16,793 bases of DNA, from positions 207,694-224,486 of the forward strand of contig RQSC01000014.1 of the NCBI GenBank assembly GCA_013416795.1. The letters run 5' to 3'. Of this stretch, positions 1-8,321 are shown piece after piece. Every line of letters begins with the position of its first letter. Position 1 is the first letter of the stretch. The position numbers and the translations under genes are program-made. This DNA is from Prasinococcaceae sp. CCMP 1430. Taxonomy: Eukaryota; Prasinodermophyta; Palmophyllophyceae; Prasinococcales; Prasinococcaceae. The notes below the pieces were generated by a model, which saw only the letters and a program-made list of their open reading frames with translations, was not told where the DNA came from and did not search any database.

Positions 1-2
1 CG

Positions 3-1688
3 GCCGCCGCCGCGGCCTTCGCGTACGGCGCGTACGATGACGCGCGGCGGCAGGAGCGGCACGCGCAGGGCGGCGTGCAGGAGGCGCGAGCGCGCACGGC
101 CGCGGCGGCGCTGCAGCGCTCGCTGCGCACGCTGGGCACGGCCGCCGTCGTCTCGGTCGACTACAAGTTCTCGCTGGGCGGGCTCACCGAGGGCGAGGAC
201 GACTACCTAGCGGCGCGGCTCGCCTGCCACGAGCGCTCCGCCAGGCGCATGCTGGAGCTCTGCCGCGCCAACGCCGGGTTCTACATCAAGGTGGCGCAGT
301 ACGTCAGCACGCTGTCCGTGCCCCAGCCCTTCGTCGACGCGCTCAGCTCGCTGCAGGACCGCGCGGTGCAGAGCAGCGCCGAGAGCGTGCGCCGCACGCT
401 GGCGTCGCAGCTCGGCGCGGGCGTCGCCGACGAGATGCTGCGCGGCATCGACCTCGACGCGCCCGTTGGCTGCGCGTCGCTCGCGCAGGTGCACCGCGCG
501 GAGCTGCCCGATGGCAGAGCCGTTGCCGTCAAGGTGCAGCACGAATCTGTCGCGGAGGAGCTTGCCACCGACGTGGCCACCCTGCGCGCAGTGGTGGCGG
601 GCGTGCACATGGCCTTCGGCTGGGACTTTCGCTGGGCCGTGCCCGACTTCGAGCGGCACGTGGGCCAGGAGCTTGACTTCACGCACGAGGGGCGCAACGC
701 CGAGCGCGCGGCGTCCAACCTCGAGCGCTCGAGGCTGCCCGTTCACGTTCCTTCCATCCACTGGGAGCTCACCACCGACAAGGTGCTCGTGATGGAGTGG
801 TGCGAGGGCACGCGCGCCACGAATCTCGAGCTGCTCGAGGCGAACTCCGCCAGCGCGAAGGAAGCCGCGCGCCTGCTGGCAGAGACGTTCGCGGAGCAGG
901 TTTGCGTGCACGGCTTCGTGCACGCCGACCTGCACCCCGGAAACCTGCTCTTTCGCGGCGTGGCCGGCACGCCGACGAGCGAGACACCCTCGGGCGGCAT
1001 GGAGCTGGTCTTGCTCGACCACGGCGCGTACCGCGAGCTGGACGACCAGATCCGTGTGGCCTACTGCTCGCTGCTGCGCGCAGTCGCCGTCGGCGACGAA
1101 GCCGGGGCGGAGCGCGCGGCGGTCACACTGCTCGGCGAGAGTGGGCAGATGGCGGCGCGCTTCCTGCCGCTCATGCTTGCTGGCCCTGTCAAGGGCAAGA
1201 ACGAGTCGCCCAGGATGGCGGCGCTGCGCGCGGAGGCGCGCAAGATGAAACTCGATGACGTGGCCAAGCTGCTTGACAACATGCCCGTGGCGCTGCTGGC
1301 GACGCTGCGCGCGGGCCGCGTCGCGCAGAACGTCTCCGAGCGCATGGGGCTCGACCGCGCGGAGCGTTTAATTGTGCAGGCGCGCGCGGCGCTGCGCGGG
1401 CGGCGCAATGCCCACGCCGAGGCGAGCTCCGACGGCGGCGGTGCGAGCCGCCTGCGCACAGAGCTCGACATCGTCGCGCTGGATACCTACGTGAAGCTCC
1501 AGCGAACGCTGGAGCTGTTCGGAGTAGGCAGGCTCGCCGCAATGCGCAGGCAGGCCGCGACAGAGGCCACAGAGCGCAGGCGCGCCGAGGAGGCCAACGC
1601 AGAGACGGCGCTCGACGTCAATGTACAGCCTCCTTTGGCCGATGGCGCCGAGCGAGTCATGGCCGCGTCCACCTCGCGAAGGATGTGA
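3..1688 (+). CDS. ADCK1: ADCK1-like UbiB/ABC1 atypical protein kinase, 5'-truncated by the window edge
   Basis: The frame is open from the left edge and ends at TGA 1686-1688, giving about 561 visible residues; the true start lies outside. The family comprises atypical kinases/ATPases of mitochondria and plastids linked to quinone and lipid homeostasis; the ADCK1 branch is mitochondrial. Counting from base 3, visible hallmarks are: an Ala-rich segment with FAYGAY at the very start, matching the end of the N-terminal membrane segment; YIKVAQ at residues 94-99, the KxGQ position; GCASLAQVH with the Ala-rich nucleotide loop near 156; VAVKVQH with the ATP-site Lys at 177; ELDFTHEGRNAE; FVHADLHPGN with the catalytic Asp at 309; and LLDHG, the metal-binding DFG equivalent, Asp at 339. 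Order and spacing match animal ADCK1 better than COQ8. The odd point is KVAQ where KxGQ is expected. No intron is visible. It converges on the pseudouridine synthase gene downstream. Substrate is unknown. Confidence 0.88.
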   Translation, partial: AAAAAFAYGAYDDARRQERHAQGGVQEARARTAAAALQRSLRTLGTAAVVSVDYKFSLGGLTEGEDDYLAARLACHERSARRMLELCRANAGFYIKVAQYVSTLSVPQPFVDALSSLQDRAVQSSAESVRRTLASQLGAGVADEMLRGIDLDAPVGCASLAQVHRAELPDGRAVAVKVQHESVAEELATDVATLRAVVAGVHMAFGWDFRWAVPDFERHVGQELDFTHEGRNAERAASNLERSRLPVHVPSIHWELTTDKVLVMEWCEGTRATNLELLEANSASAKEAARLLAETFAEQVCVHGFVHADLHPGNLLFRGVAGTPTSETPSGGMELVLLDHGAYRELDDQIRVAYCSLLRAVAVGDEAGAERAAVTLLGESGQMAARFLPLMLAGPVKGKNESPRMAALRAEARKMKLDDVAKLLDNMPVALLATLRAGRVAQNVSERMGLDRAERLIVQARAALRGRRNAHAEASSDGGGASRLRTELDIVALDTYVKLQRTLELFGVGRLAAMRRQAATEATERRRAEEANAETALDVNVQPPLADGAERVMAASTSRRM

Positions 1689-1761
1689 GAGGACCAACGT
1701 GTACACTAGACATTTCATTTGCGAGAAGGGATGCCACGTGTGCCCTTGTTGCCATCACTAT

Positions 1762-1779
1762 CGAAAAATCACATTTTCG
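1762..1779. other. AT-rich stem-loop in a convergent 3' spacer
   Basis: Six-base arms CGAAAA (1762-1767) and TTTTCG (1774-1779) flank a six-base loop. It sits 74 nt after the ADCK1-like stop codon, in one of the few AT-rich patches here. It could act as a 3'-end signal for either convergent transcript; that role is inference from position only. Confidence 0.35.
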
Positions 1780-1827
1780 TCGACGAAGGAGTCACGTGCG
1801 AGCGCCTAGCGCAGCGCCGCAACGGCC

Positions 1828-1841
1828 GCAGCAGCAGCAGC

Positions 1842-1923
<82 letters not shown>

Positions 1924-1925
1924 GC
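1828..1925. repeat. CAG/CTG trinucleotide microsatellite (about 32 units)
   Basis: An almost pure (GCA)n tract of about 98 nt is interrupted by two single-base changes giving TAG at 1853-1855 and 1901-1903. It lies between the convergent 3' ends of the ADCK1-like kinase and the pseudouridine synthase, so it would be CAG in the kinase 3' flank and CTG in the synthase 3' flank. One frame would read as poly-Ser, but no flanking coding signal supports translation. Such tracts are length-variable and hairpin-forming. Confidence 0.95.
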
Positions 1926-1951
1926 GAGGCGAGGCGAGGGCGTGGATGACG

Positions 1952-3133
1952 TCACTCAATACTTGTGGCAGTCTTCGCTGCGCCAGCCGCTGCCTGCGTC
2001 TGCCGCGCCTCGTACGCGATGCGCGCTCCGAAGCGCTCGGGTGTCTCAATCGCAAGCGCGAGTCGCCCACCGGGTGCGCTCGCCAGCGGAACCTCGAGGC
2101 TCACCGATGCGAGGAAGAGGCCGCCAACGCCAGCCTCGACCAGCGATACCTCGGCCGCATCGAAAGCTTGTCGCCGCGACACGTGGTCCTCCGCGTTTCT
2201 TTCAGACTCGTCTGACTCCTCGCCCCTCACGACCTCGGCAATGAAGTTGTCAGCCCCAACATCACCTGGCTCGTTGTGCTTGTAGCGACGCGAGGCGTAT
2301 CTGTGGTCGCCAACGATTGAGTGCCCCAGCATCGCCAGGTGGCGCCTGAGCTGGTGTTTGTAACCCGTGTGCGGTCGGAGGCGCACCAGCGTGAGCGTTT
2401 CTTTTCGGCCCATGTGGTGACTAAGCGGTTCGACTCGCGTGAGAGCGGGCAGCATGCGGTCCGTTTTCTGGTCGCTGAGACGAAGGTCGCAGACGAGTGG
2501 TGCGAGATTCATCGCCCCGTGTACGAGCGCAACGTACTCCTTCCTCGTCTCTCTCAACTCGAAAGCGCGCTGCGCTTCGACGAGCGCGCCGTGCGCCTTC
2601 GCAAGGAGAAGCACACCCTCGACCGGCTTGTCGAATCTATGGCACGCGCGCGGCCGAGCGAGCGCCCCCAGGGCGCTCGTGGGCGAGCAGAGATGCGCTG
2701 CTATGCGCTCGCAGGTCCAACCAACCTTGGCGATCGTGGGCAAACCCGCGGGCTTGACCAGAGCGAGCACGTGCGCGTCCTCGTAGATGAGGCGCACGCT
2801 GCGCAGCTCGTCTGGCACGCCGTCCAAGCACAGTGGTGGCGCACCTCCGGCTCGTCGCCGCAAGCTGATGAGCGCCCCCGGCTGGACGACGCTAGCCAGG
2901 CCCTGCGCCTGGGCACCATCAACCCACACCTCCCCACGGCGCACCGCGCGTTTCGCCTGCGTGGCCGAACGCATGCCGAGGGGCGCTGCGAGCGACAAGA
3001 GCGCCTCGGACACGCGCACCGCCTCTTCCCCGCCATAAGCCACGCTCGCGACGGTCGCGATGCGTTTACGTGCCCACTCACGACCGCGCGGCACGCAAGC
3101 TGCCGAGTCAGAGGGGGCGCTGCCATGGGCCAT
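1952..3133 (-). CDS. S4-domain RluA-family RNA pseudouridine synthase
   Basis: 393 residues from the first in-frame ATG (3131-3133); the frame continues upstream without another ATG. An S4 RNA-binding fold is visible at about 41-95 (VSEALLSL ... GEVWVDG ... ISLRRR), followed by the RluA catalytic domain from about 113. KPAGLPT lies near 127; the active-site block HRFDKPVEGVLLLAK is at 165-179, with catalytic Asp168; the conserved late motif reads TGYKHQLRRH at 257-265, where TGRxHQIRxH is usual, and is followed by GDHRY. The family isomerises uridine to pseudouridine in rRNA, tRNA or organellar RNA; the target here cannot be told. HRLD is changed to HRFD and TSG to VEG, as in some divergent eukaryotic members. 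An acidic, low-complexity insert occupies about 287-320 (GEESDESE). Compartment is unclear: no obvious targeting peptide is visible. The upstream 330 nt is shared with delta-tubulin, head to head. Confidence 0.85.
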   Translation of the reverse strand: MAHGSAPSDSAACVPRGREWARKRIATVASVAYGGEEAVRVSEALLSLAAPLGMRSATQAKRAVRRGEVWVDGAQAQGLASVVQPGALISLRRRAGGAPPLCLDGVPDELRSVRLIYEDAHVLALVKPAGLPTIAKVGWTCERIAAHLCSPTSALGALARPRACHRFDKPVEGVLLLAKAHGALVEAQRAFELRETRKEYVALVHGAMNLAPLVCDLRLSDQKTDRMLPALTRVEPLSHHMGRKETLTLVRLRPHTGYKHQLRRHLAMLGHSIVGDHRYASRRYKHNEPGDVGADNFIAEVVRGEESDESERNAEDHVSRRQAFDAAEVSLVEAGVGGLFLASVSLEVPLASAPGGRLALAIETPERFGARIAYEARQTQAAAGAAKTATSIE

Positions 3134-3463
3134 CGCGCACGCCCACGCAACCACACGTGCCGGGGTCGGGCGTCCTGCCACACGCGTCACGCCCGAAGCG
3201 ACCCCTTCCGGCGCGCGCACGGCGCGGCGGAGGGAGGGAAGGAATCAAGCTCGCAGCCCCCGTACGCCAGCTCCCCTTGGCTGCGGCGACCCCTCACCCC
3301 CCCCCCCGGGCCGGAAGGTGCGCGCCGAGTGACCACCTGCGACACCGGGGAATTTTTGGTCGGGCGGAGCTGGACACGCTGCATTCGCACCACAGGGCGC
3401 GCGCGCTGCGCCACCCCGCGCGGGGCCGCCGCGGGTCGCGCCGCCCCGTGTGATCCCTCGACG
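3134..3463. promoter_or_regulatory. Head-to-head spacer between pseudouridine synthase and delta-tubulin
   Basis: 330 nt separate two divergent start codons, so this should hold both promoters and 5' UTRs. It is GC-rich with a C11 run at 3297-3307 and a short AT patch (GGGAATTTTTGG) around 3350-3360. I see no clear TATA box. No gene of its own is recognisable. The frame of delta-tubulin is open through it, but the composition is unlike a tubulin N-terminus. Confidence 0.5.
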
Positions 3464-4987
3464 ATGGGCGGCTCTGGCGCGAGCGCTACTGTCGTCGTGC
3501 AGGTTGGCCAGTGCGGCAACCAGCTTGGCGGCGCGCTGCTCGACGAGCTACATGCGCACGACTGCGGCGGCGAGGGGGCATACTTCCGAGAGGGTGGCAG
3601 GGGGGCGAGCGTTGCGCGCGCTGTGCTGCTGGACACGGAGCCCAAGGTTGTGCGCGCGGCGCTGGACCGGGGTGGAGTGGGCTGGCGTTACGACGGCGGT
3701 GGCGCCGCAGTCATCGGCGGAGGCGGTGGCGCCGGCAACAACTGGGCGTCAGGCTTCTATGAGCATGGTGCCGCGGCGGCCGAGCTCGCGTGCGAGCGGG
3801 TGCGGCGCGAGGCGGAGCATGCGGACGCACTTGGCGGCATGCTGCTGGTGCATAGCGTGGCGGGTGGCACAGGCAGCGGCGCAGGCTGTGCGGCCGCGGC
3901 GGCGCTGCGCGACGCCTTCCCTGCCGTGAATATGCTCTCGTGCGCAGTGTGCCCCTTCGAGAGCGGGGAGGTCGCGGTGCAGAGCTACAATGGTGGGTGT
4001 GCGCCCCTGCGGCGTTCGCACCATGTCGCGCGTTCGCGACCGTGTGCAAGCTGTGGCACGTGCGCGTAAGCGAGCTGACTCCCCGCCCCACCCGACTTCT
4101 TTAACCCCCCCTCCCCCGCGCATTCCTCGCATGCGCTTGTTCACTCGCTCACGCGCTCTGCAGCTCTCCTCACGCTCGACGCCGTGAGTGCCGCCGCCGA
4201 CGGCATCATTCTGCAGCGGAACGAGTCGTTGGCGTCGCTTGCCACTTCTCGCTACGGCGTGCGCAGCCCCGCACTGAGCGACTTGAATGGGCTGGCAGCC
4301 GACGCGATTGCGTCCTGCCTCGCGCACTCTGGCGCGTCGCACGCCGGCTGCTCGCACTCGAGCTCGCCCCTGCGCCCCCTGCCCGACCTGTGCGAGCACC
4401 TGTGCTGCCATCCGGCGTACAAGCTTCTGACACCACACGTCGCACCGCACGTACCGCACGCTGCGCGTGACTTCGAGAAGCTGCACTGGCCGGCGGTGCT
4501 CAAGGAGCTGCGCCGGTCGATGGAGGCACGCGCACAGAACGTGCATGCAGCGAACCCGCGCTGCGCGGGCGGGCGGGCGGGCGGTGGAAGCGTAGGAGGC
4601 GACGGAGTCACCGTGCAGGCATGCAGGGCGCTATCGTCCGCAGTTGTCCTGCGCGGGGACGGAGCGTCTCAGATGGATGCCTCCGAGGTGTGCGCGCCAG
4701 AGTTGTATGCGCGCTGGTCACCAGCGGGTGCTCGCACGCTGGTGGCGGCGGGGCCGCGCCGCAGCTCGGCCGCGCTCGCCAAGCGTGCGGCGGCACTCTG
4801 CAATTCGTCGGCGGCTGTGCCGCCAGTGGCTGCAGCCGCCGAACGCGCGTACTCAATGTACGCCGCGCGCGCGTATGTGCACCAGTACGAGGCGCACGGC
4901 GGCAGCGCGGCGGACATTGAAGCAGGGCTCGCGGCTGCGGAGGAGACGCTGTCGAGCTACGCCGCCCTCCACCAAGAGCTCCCATGA
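3464..4987 (+). CDS. TUBD1: Delta-tubulin (two exons)
   Basis: Exons 3464-3992 and 4164-4987 join in phase 1 to give 450 residues, close to the usual ~453 for delta-tubulin. The intron 3993-4163 (GTGGGT ... CTGCAG) splits an Ala codon, and the joined residues SYNALLTLD align with SYNxxLTL of tubulins. Visible elements are the N-terminal nucleotide-binding stretch VQVGQCGNQLG (12-22); AVLLDTEPKVV (53-63); NNWASGFYEHG, the delta-type form of NNWAxGxxxxG; and the tubulin signature AGGTGSGAG (133-141). The C-terminal part carries ARAYVHQYEAHG, as in delta-tubulin AYIHQY, not the beta-type acidic tail. Delta-tubulin is required for the C-tubule of triplet microtubules in centrioles and basal bodies. 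A Gly-rich stretch at about 78-91 is a lineage-specific elaboration. The start is the ATG directly before the conserved N-terminus. The WDR54-like gene follows on the same strand. Confidence 0.92.
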
Positions 4988-5480
4988 GCAGCGGCTCGCA
5001 GGGTAATATCGATCTAATAATTGACGGTCGACCGCACGCGAGCGCGCGCAGCGCGCGCTCGCCCGCCGACGTCGCACGAGCACACGGCGCCGCGCCCGCA
5101 CGAGAGAGCACTGCCCGCCTCGCGACCGCGTCCACCGCGTGCGCCCTCGCGGCTCGGGCAACACTCGTGCATGCTATTGAAGGTTTGAATTGAGAGGGTC
5201 TACAATCAAGTGCCTTCCTTGAACCTTTCAACCACGTTCTGCCCTGGCCATGGGATGCGATGGGCAGTTGCAGGGCTCCAGGTGCAGGTTGAGGCGGTTT
5301 GGTTTGGGGTGCATTCGAAAGAGGGTCGTGCAGTGCCACAGTAGTCGCGCGCGCTTGGGGAACGCGAGCGCGCCAGACCGCGGGCCGGGCCGCCCGCGGC
5401 GACCGCGGGCGCGCTCCGCGCAGCGATTGCAGGGCAGTGGAGGCTGGGGGGCTCTTGGGGCAGCGCGGGGCCTGTCAACG
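4988..5480. other. Spacer between delta-tubulin and the WDR54-like gene
   Basis: 493 nt on the only same-strand junction of the window. It holds an AT-rich island at 5004-5023, 17 nt after the tubulin stop (candidate 3'-end signal), a near-perfect CG-rich palindrome at 5038-5062, and then presumably the promoter and 5' UTR of the next gene. No recognisable gene lies in it. Confidence 0.5.
5038..5062. repeat. Perfect 12-bp inverted repeat with one-base centre
   Basis: GCGAGCGCGCGC and its exact reverse complement are separated by one A at 5050. It lies about 50 nt past the delta-tubulin stop codon, next to the AT island. It could form a stable hairpin in the 3' UTR or a cruciform; alternating CG also favours Z-DNA. 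Function unknown. Confidence 0.8.
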
Positions 5481-6795
5481 ATGGTGTCCGCGCCGATAGG
5501 CGTCGTGGTGCCCGTGGCTGCCAGCGCGTCGGCGCTCTACGGCAACCTGAGTGCTGCAGGCGGTCGCGTGGCACACGTGCACAAGGACGAGGTGTGGATA
5601 AATGCCCAGGAGAGCCTGCTCATGGGGGAGAGCAAAGGGGAGGTCGAGGTGAGAGCAGTCGCTACGTGTATGCGCGCGATTGCGAGTGCGATAGATGCGG
5701 GCCGTCGGGGGTGTCTGGGAGGCGTGCGCACGCGGCTGGGAGGAGGGAGGTTTCCCGATGGAGCCCGGAATAAGAACGAGCTGGCGCCTGTCCTGACGCG
5801 CGCCGTCGCAATTGCGGGCGCGCCGATCCGCGCGCGCGCAGGCGACAGCCGCGACGGTCGGGGCGAAGAGCACAGGCTCCGGCACATTAGGCGGCAAGCG
5901 CTCTCAACGCGAGGCTGCCGCGACTGTGTCATCGGCGCGGTTGGTGACAATGGGCACAGGCCCCAATGAAACGTACCTGGTGACGATGACTTCGGCGGGG
6001 CTCACCACTTGCGACTCGAGGGGGCGTGGGCGCGTGCTCGCCTTCGACATCCCGCCGGAGGACGCGGCTGCGGCTCAGGCGCTTGGGCAGAGACCCTCCA
6101 TACGCGGCGCGTGCTGCGTGCGCACTGCCGACGGCAGCGGCATGCACCTCGTCGCGGGAGGGAGCACGGGCGCGGTGTACGTATTCACGTACACACAAGA
6201 CGCCGGCGGCACCTTTGAATACCGTGGCAAGTTCAAGGAGCATAGCGACGCGCTCATCGACGTCAGCTCTGAGGCGGACGTCCGTGGCGACGGTGGCAGC
6301 GCGTGCGGCATTGGGGAGAGCGCCTGCCAGATGCTCAGCGCTGATCAGGAAGGCCGCGTTGTGGCGTGGCTGTGTCCTGACGCGCAAAGCTACTGCCCGC
6401 TGCACATTTTCCCAGCCACGGGGCAGCCGTGTGTGGGCGCGCGCATGCGTGGCGACACCATGGTGAGCGCCTACCTCGATGGCATGCTGCGGGTGCACAA
6501 CCTGCGCTCGGCTGCGTTGCTCTGCGAGGTCAAGGCGCACGCGCGCTTCCTCAACGCGATCGCCATGCACCCCACTGCCTTCTGCGTTGCAACCGCTGCC
6601 CAGGACTCGTCGCTCGCGGTGTGGAATTTTGCGGACAGCGCGGACGGGAGGGATGGCGGCGTGCCTAAGCTGGTGTTGTCCAGCAGCTGGAAGGGCGGCA
6701 TGCTGTGCGGTGCGGCGTTCGTGGGCGACCGCATCGCCGTGACGGCGTATGATCGCGCGGAGCTCCGTTTGTACCCGCTTCCATCACTCGCGTGA
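5481..6795 (+). CDS. WDR54: WDR54-like WD-repeat (beta-propeller) protein, two exons
   Basis: Exons 5481-5648 and 5842-6795 join in phase 0 to give 373 residues (animal WDR54 is about 334). The donor is GAG|GTGAGA and the acceptor GCGCAG|GCG; this is the only nearby AG that keeps the frame. The N-terminal block ASALYGNLS matches the AALxxNLS of WDR54. Further shared blocks are GRVLAFDIP, QMLSADQEGRVVAWL, a TGQPCVGAR block, EVKAHARFLNAIAMHP, a typical WD blade ending SSLAVWNF, and the C-terminal LCGAAFVGDRIAVTAYDRAELRLYPL, close to the WDR54 end. Blades are degenerate, as in that family. Molecular role is poorly known; a scaffold function is inferred from the fold. An in-frame ATG at 5250 would add 77 Arg/Gly-rich residues; I prefer 5481 because the conserved N-terminus follows directly. 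It lies 493 nt after delta-tubulin on the same strand and converges with MRPL24. Confidence 0.8.
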
Positions 6796-6931
6796 GAGCG
6801 CTGAGTGCGCCCGCGCCATGCGAGGGATGCGTAATGCGAAGGGACTCGAGGCGGGGGGCGAGGGGAGGCGGCGTCGAGCGAAAACAATCTGAGTACAATT
6901 CACAGCAGCGGGCGACGGCATTGCGCGCTTG

Positions 6932-7438
6932 CTATCCTTCGTAAGTCGGGCGCAGAGCCTCTGTGAGCGGCGTATCTGCCGCACCCGGCTTGCGGTCAGG
7001 CTCGCCCTCTTCACCCCAGCGCGCCTTGATGACGCGCTCGCGCACCTGCTTGAGTGAGGGTCGAGCGACGTGTGCGCCCGAGGCGTTGCGGCCGACGGTC
7101 ATGCGTGTCTTGAGGCCACTGTCGTCCACCACCCAGCGCGATCGCACGGGCTTCTTTGTGAGCGGATCGGCCAGGCCTACGTTCGAGTACGCGATCGGCA
7201 TCTCGATCTCAACCCAACGCGGGCGGCCCGGTGTGTCTGACTTGATGGGCTTGCGCCGCTTGTTGAGGCCCTCCACCACCACGCGCATCTCCTTGCGCAA
7301 CACCTCCTTGACCACGCCAGTCTTGCCCTTTTCGCGCCCCGCGCGGACCACCACCGTGTCGCCGCGCACGATCTTCCACGAGCCGCCCCGTGCAGCCTCG
7401 CTACGCAGCCGCTCGCGCAGTACGCGACCCATTGCCAT
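6932..7438 (-). CDS. MRPL24: Mitochondrial-type ribosomal protein uL24 (MRPL24), KOW domain
   Basis: 168 residues. uL24 binds 23S-type rRNA early in large-subunit assembly. The KOW motif is at about 23-58: WKIVRGDTVVVRAGREKGKTG followed by VVKEVLRKEMRVVVEGLN. After it come the bacterial/organellar hallmarks: a VGLADPLTKKPVR block (87-99, compare NVxLVDPxTxKPxR) and a VVDDSGLKTRMTVGRNASGAHVARP block (103-127). These exclude cytosolic RPL26. The Arg-rich N-terminus (MAMGRVLRERLRSEAARGG) could serve as a mitochondrial presequence, although two Glu residues are unusual there. Plastid uL24 is the alternative, but the long C-terminal extension after the KOW fits mitochondrial forms better. The start is the ATG 22 residues before the KOW; an additional upstream targeting exon is not excluded. 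The gene converges on the WDR54-like gene with a 136-nt gap. Confidence 0.85.
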   Translation of the reverse strand: MAMGRVLRERLRSEAARGGSWKIVRGDTVVVRAGREKGKTGVVKEVLRKEMRVVVEGLNKRRKPIKSDTPGRPRWVEIEMPIAYSNVGLADPLTKKPVRSRWVVDDSGLKTRMTVGRNASGAHVARPSLKQVRERVIKARWGEEGEPDRKPGAADTPLTEALRPTYEG

Positions 7439-8321
7439 GCCGCGCGCCCCGGCATGCGGGGCACCTGGTGCGCCCGCGCAGGCGTGCGCGCAGCATGCAG
7501 CGGCGCCCACCGCACCACACGCCGGGCAGCCGCCGAGCCCGTCCGGCGAGGGGGCTCGGCGCGTCCCCGGCGATGGCGCCTGCGGCCTCCCAGGGCTTGG
7601 CCGCCATGCGCTCCGCCGCCCTGGACGCTTCCTCGCCCTCCTCTGCGATACCTTCCCCCCTCCCGCCTTGCCCCCCTTTCCCTCTCCGCTCTCACGCAAG
7701 GGCACGACCCAGCGCAGCGGCGGCACCCTGCGCGGGACACCGCGCGCGCTCGCTCGCTCGCTCACCAACGGCCCCCTCGCCGCTGCTGTCGCCCTCCGGA
7801 GCCGCCGCCGCACTCCACGCTCCACCCGCGTCGCTCCGCGCGCCACACCCCGCCCGCCCCGCCCGCTCCGTCCGGCCGCGCTCTGGCACCTTCGGCCCCC
7901 CTCCCCGACCCCCCATGCGCGCGCCCCCGCCCTATACCCTCGCGCGCGGCGCGGAGCAGGCGCGCGCACCGCGAGTGCGGATGTCCATGCCGCGAGGGTG
8001 CACCCGCTCCGATGGCCGCGTTTCGCTTTGCATTTGATATGGGCGCGCGCCATTCCATGGTCGCGCGCATGCATGCGGGGGTGCGCCTCGTGCACCTGCG
8101 CGCGCGGGCTGGGCTGACGAGGCGATGGCGGTTGGAAGGGGGCGTGCGCGCATGGGGTGAGGGGGGGGGGAGGGGGGAGGGTCACAGCCCGCGCGCGCGC
8201 TGGGGCGCTTGCGCGCGAGCACAAGGACAACGCCCCCGCGCGCGCGCTCGCGCGCGCGTCCGCGAGCGAGTGCGCGCGCGCAGGCGCAGGCCGCGGCGGA
8301 GCGCCGCCGGCGGGGCGGGGG
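7439..8321. promoter_or_regulatory. Head-to-head spacer between MRPL24 and the AMMECR1-family gene
   Basis: 883 nt between divergent starts. The plus strand is pyrimidine-rich around 7620-7690 and again around 7840-7920, with a CTCG tetranucleotide run near 7749-7763, a G10 run at 8161-8170, and alternating CG tracts at about 8190-8290 just before the AMMECR1 start. Open frames exist on both strands, but their Ala/Arg/Pro-rich products look like GC-driven chance frames. It probably holds both promoters and might hide a short targeting exon of MRPL24. Confidence 0.45.

Noticed and set aside
1719-1949. Poly-Ser open frame over the CAG repeat
   Set aside because: The repeat is read between two stop codons of convergent genes; no conserved flank supports a protein.
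1947-1954. Perfect CRE palindrome TGACGTCA
   Set aside because: It includes the stop codon of the pseudouridine synthase at a convergent 3' junction, not a promoter; probably chance.
2321-3463. Long plus-strand frame continuous with delta-tubulin
   Set aside because: It is antisense to the recognisable pseudouridine synthase and encodes no motif; the tubulin N-terminus begins at 3464.
5250-5480. Upstream in-frame ATG of the WDR54-like gene
   Set aside because: The added 77 residues are Arg/Gly-rich without similarity to the family, while the conserved N-terminus fits the ATG at 5481.
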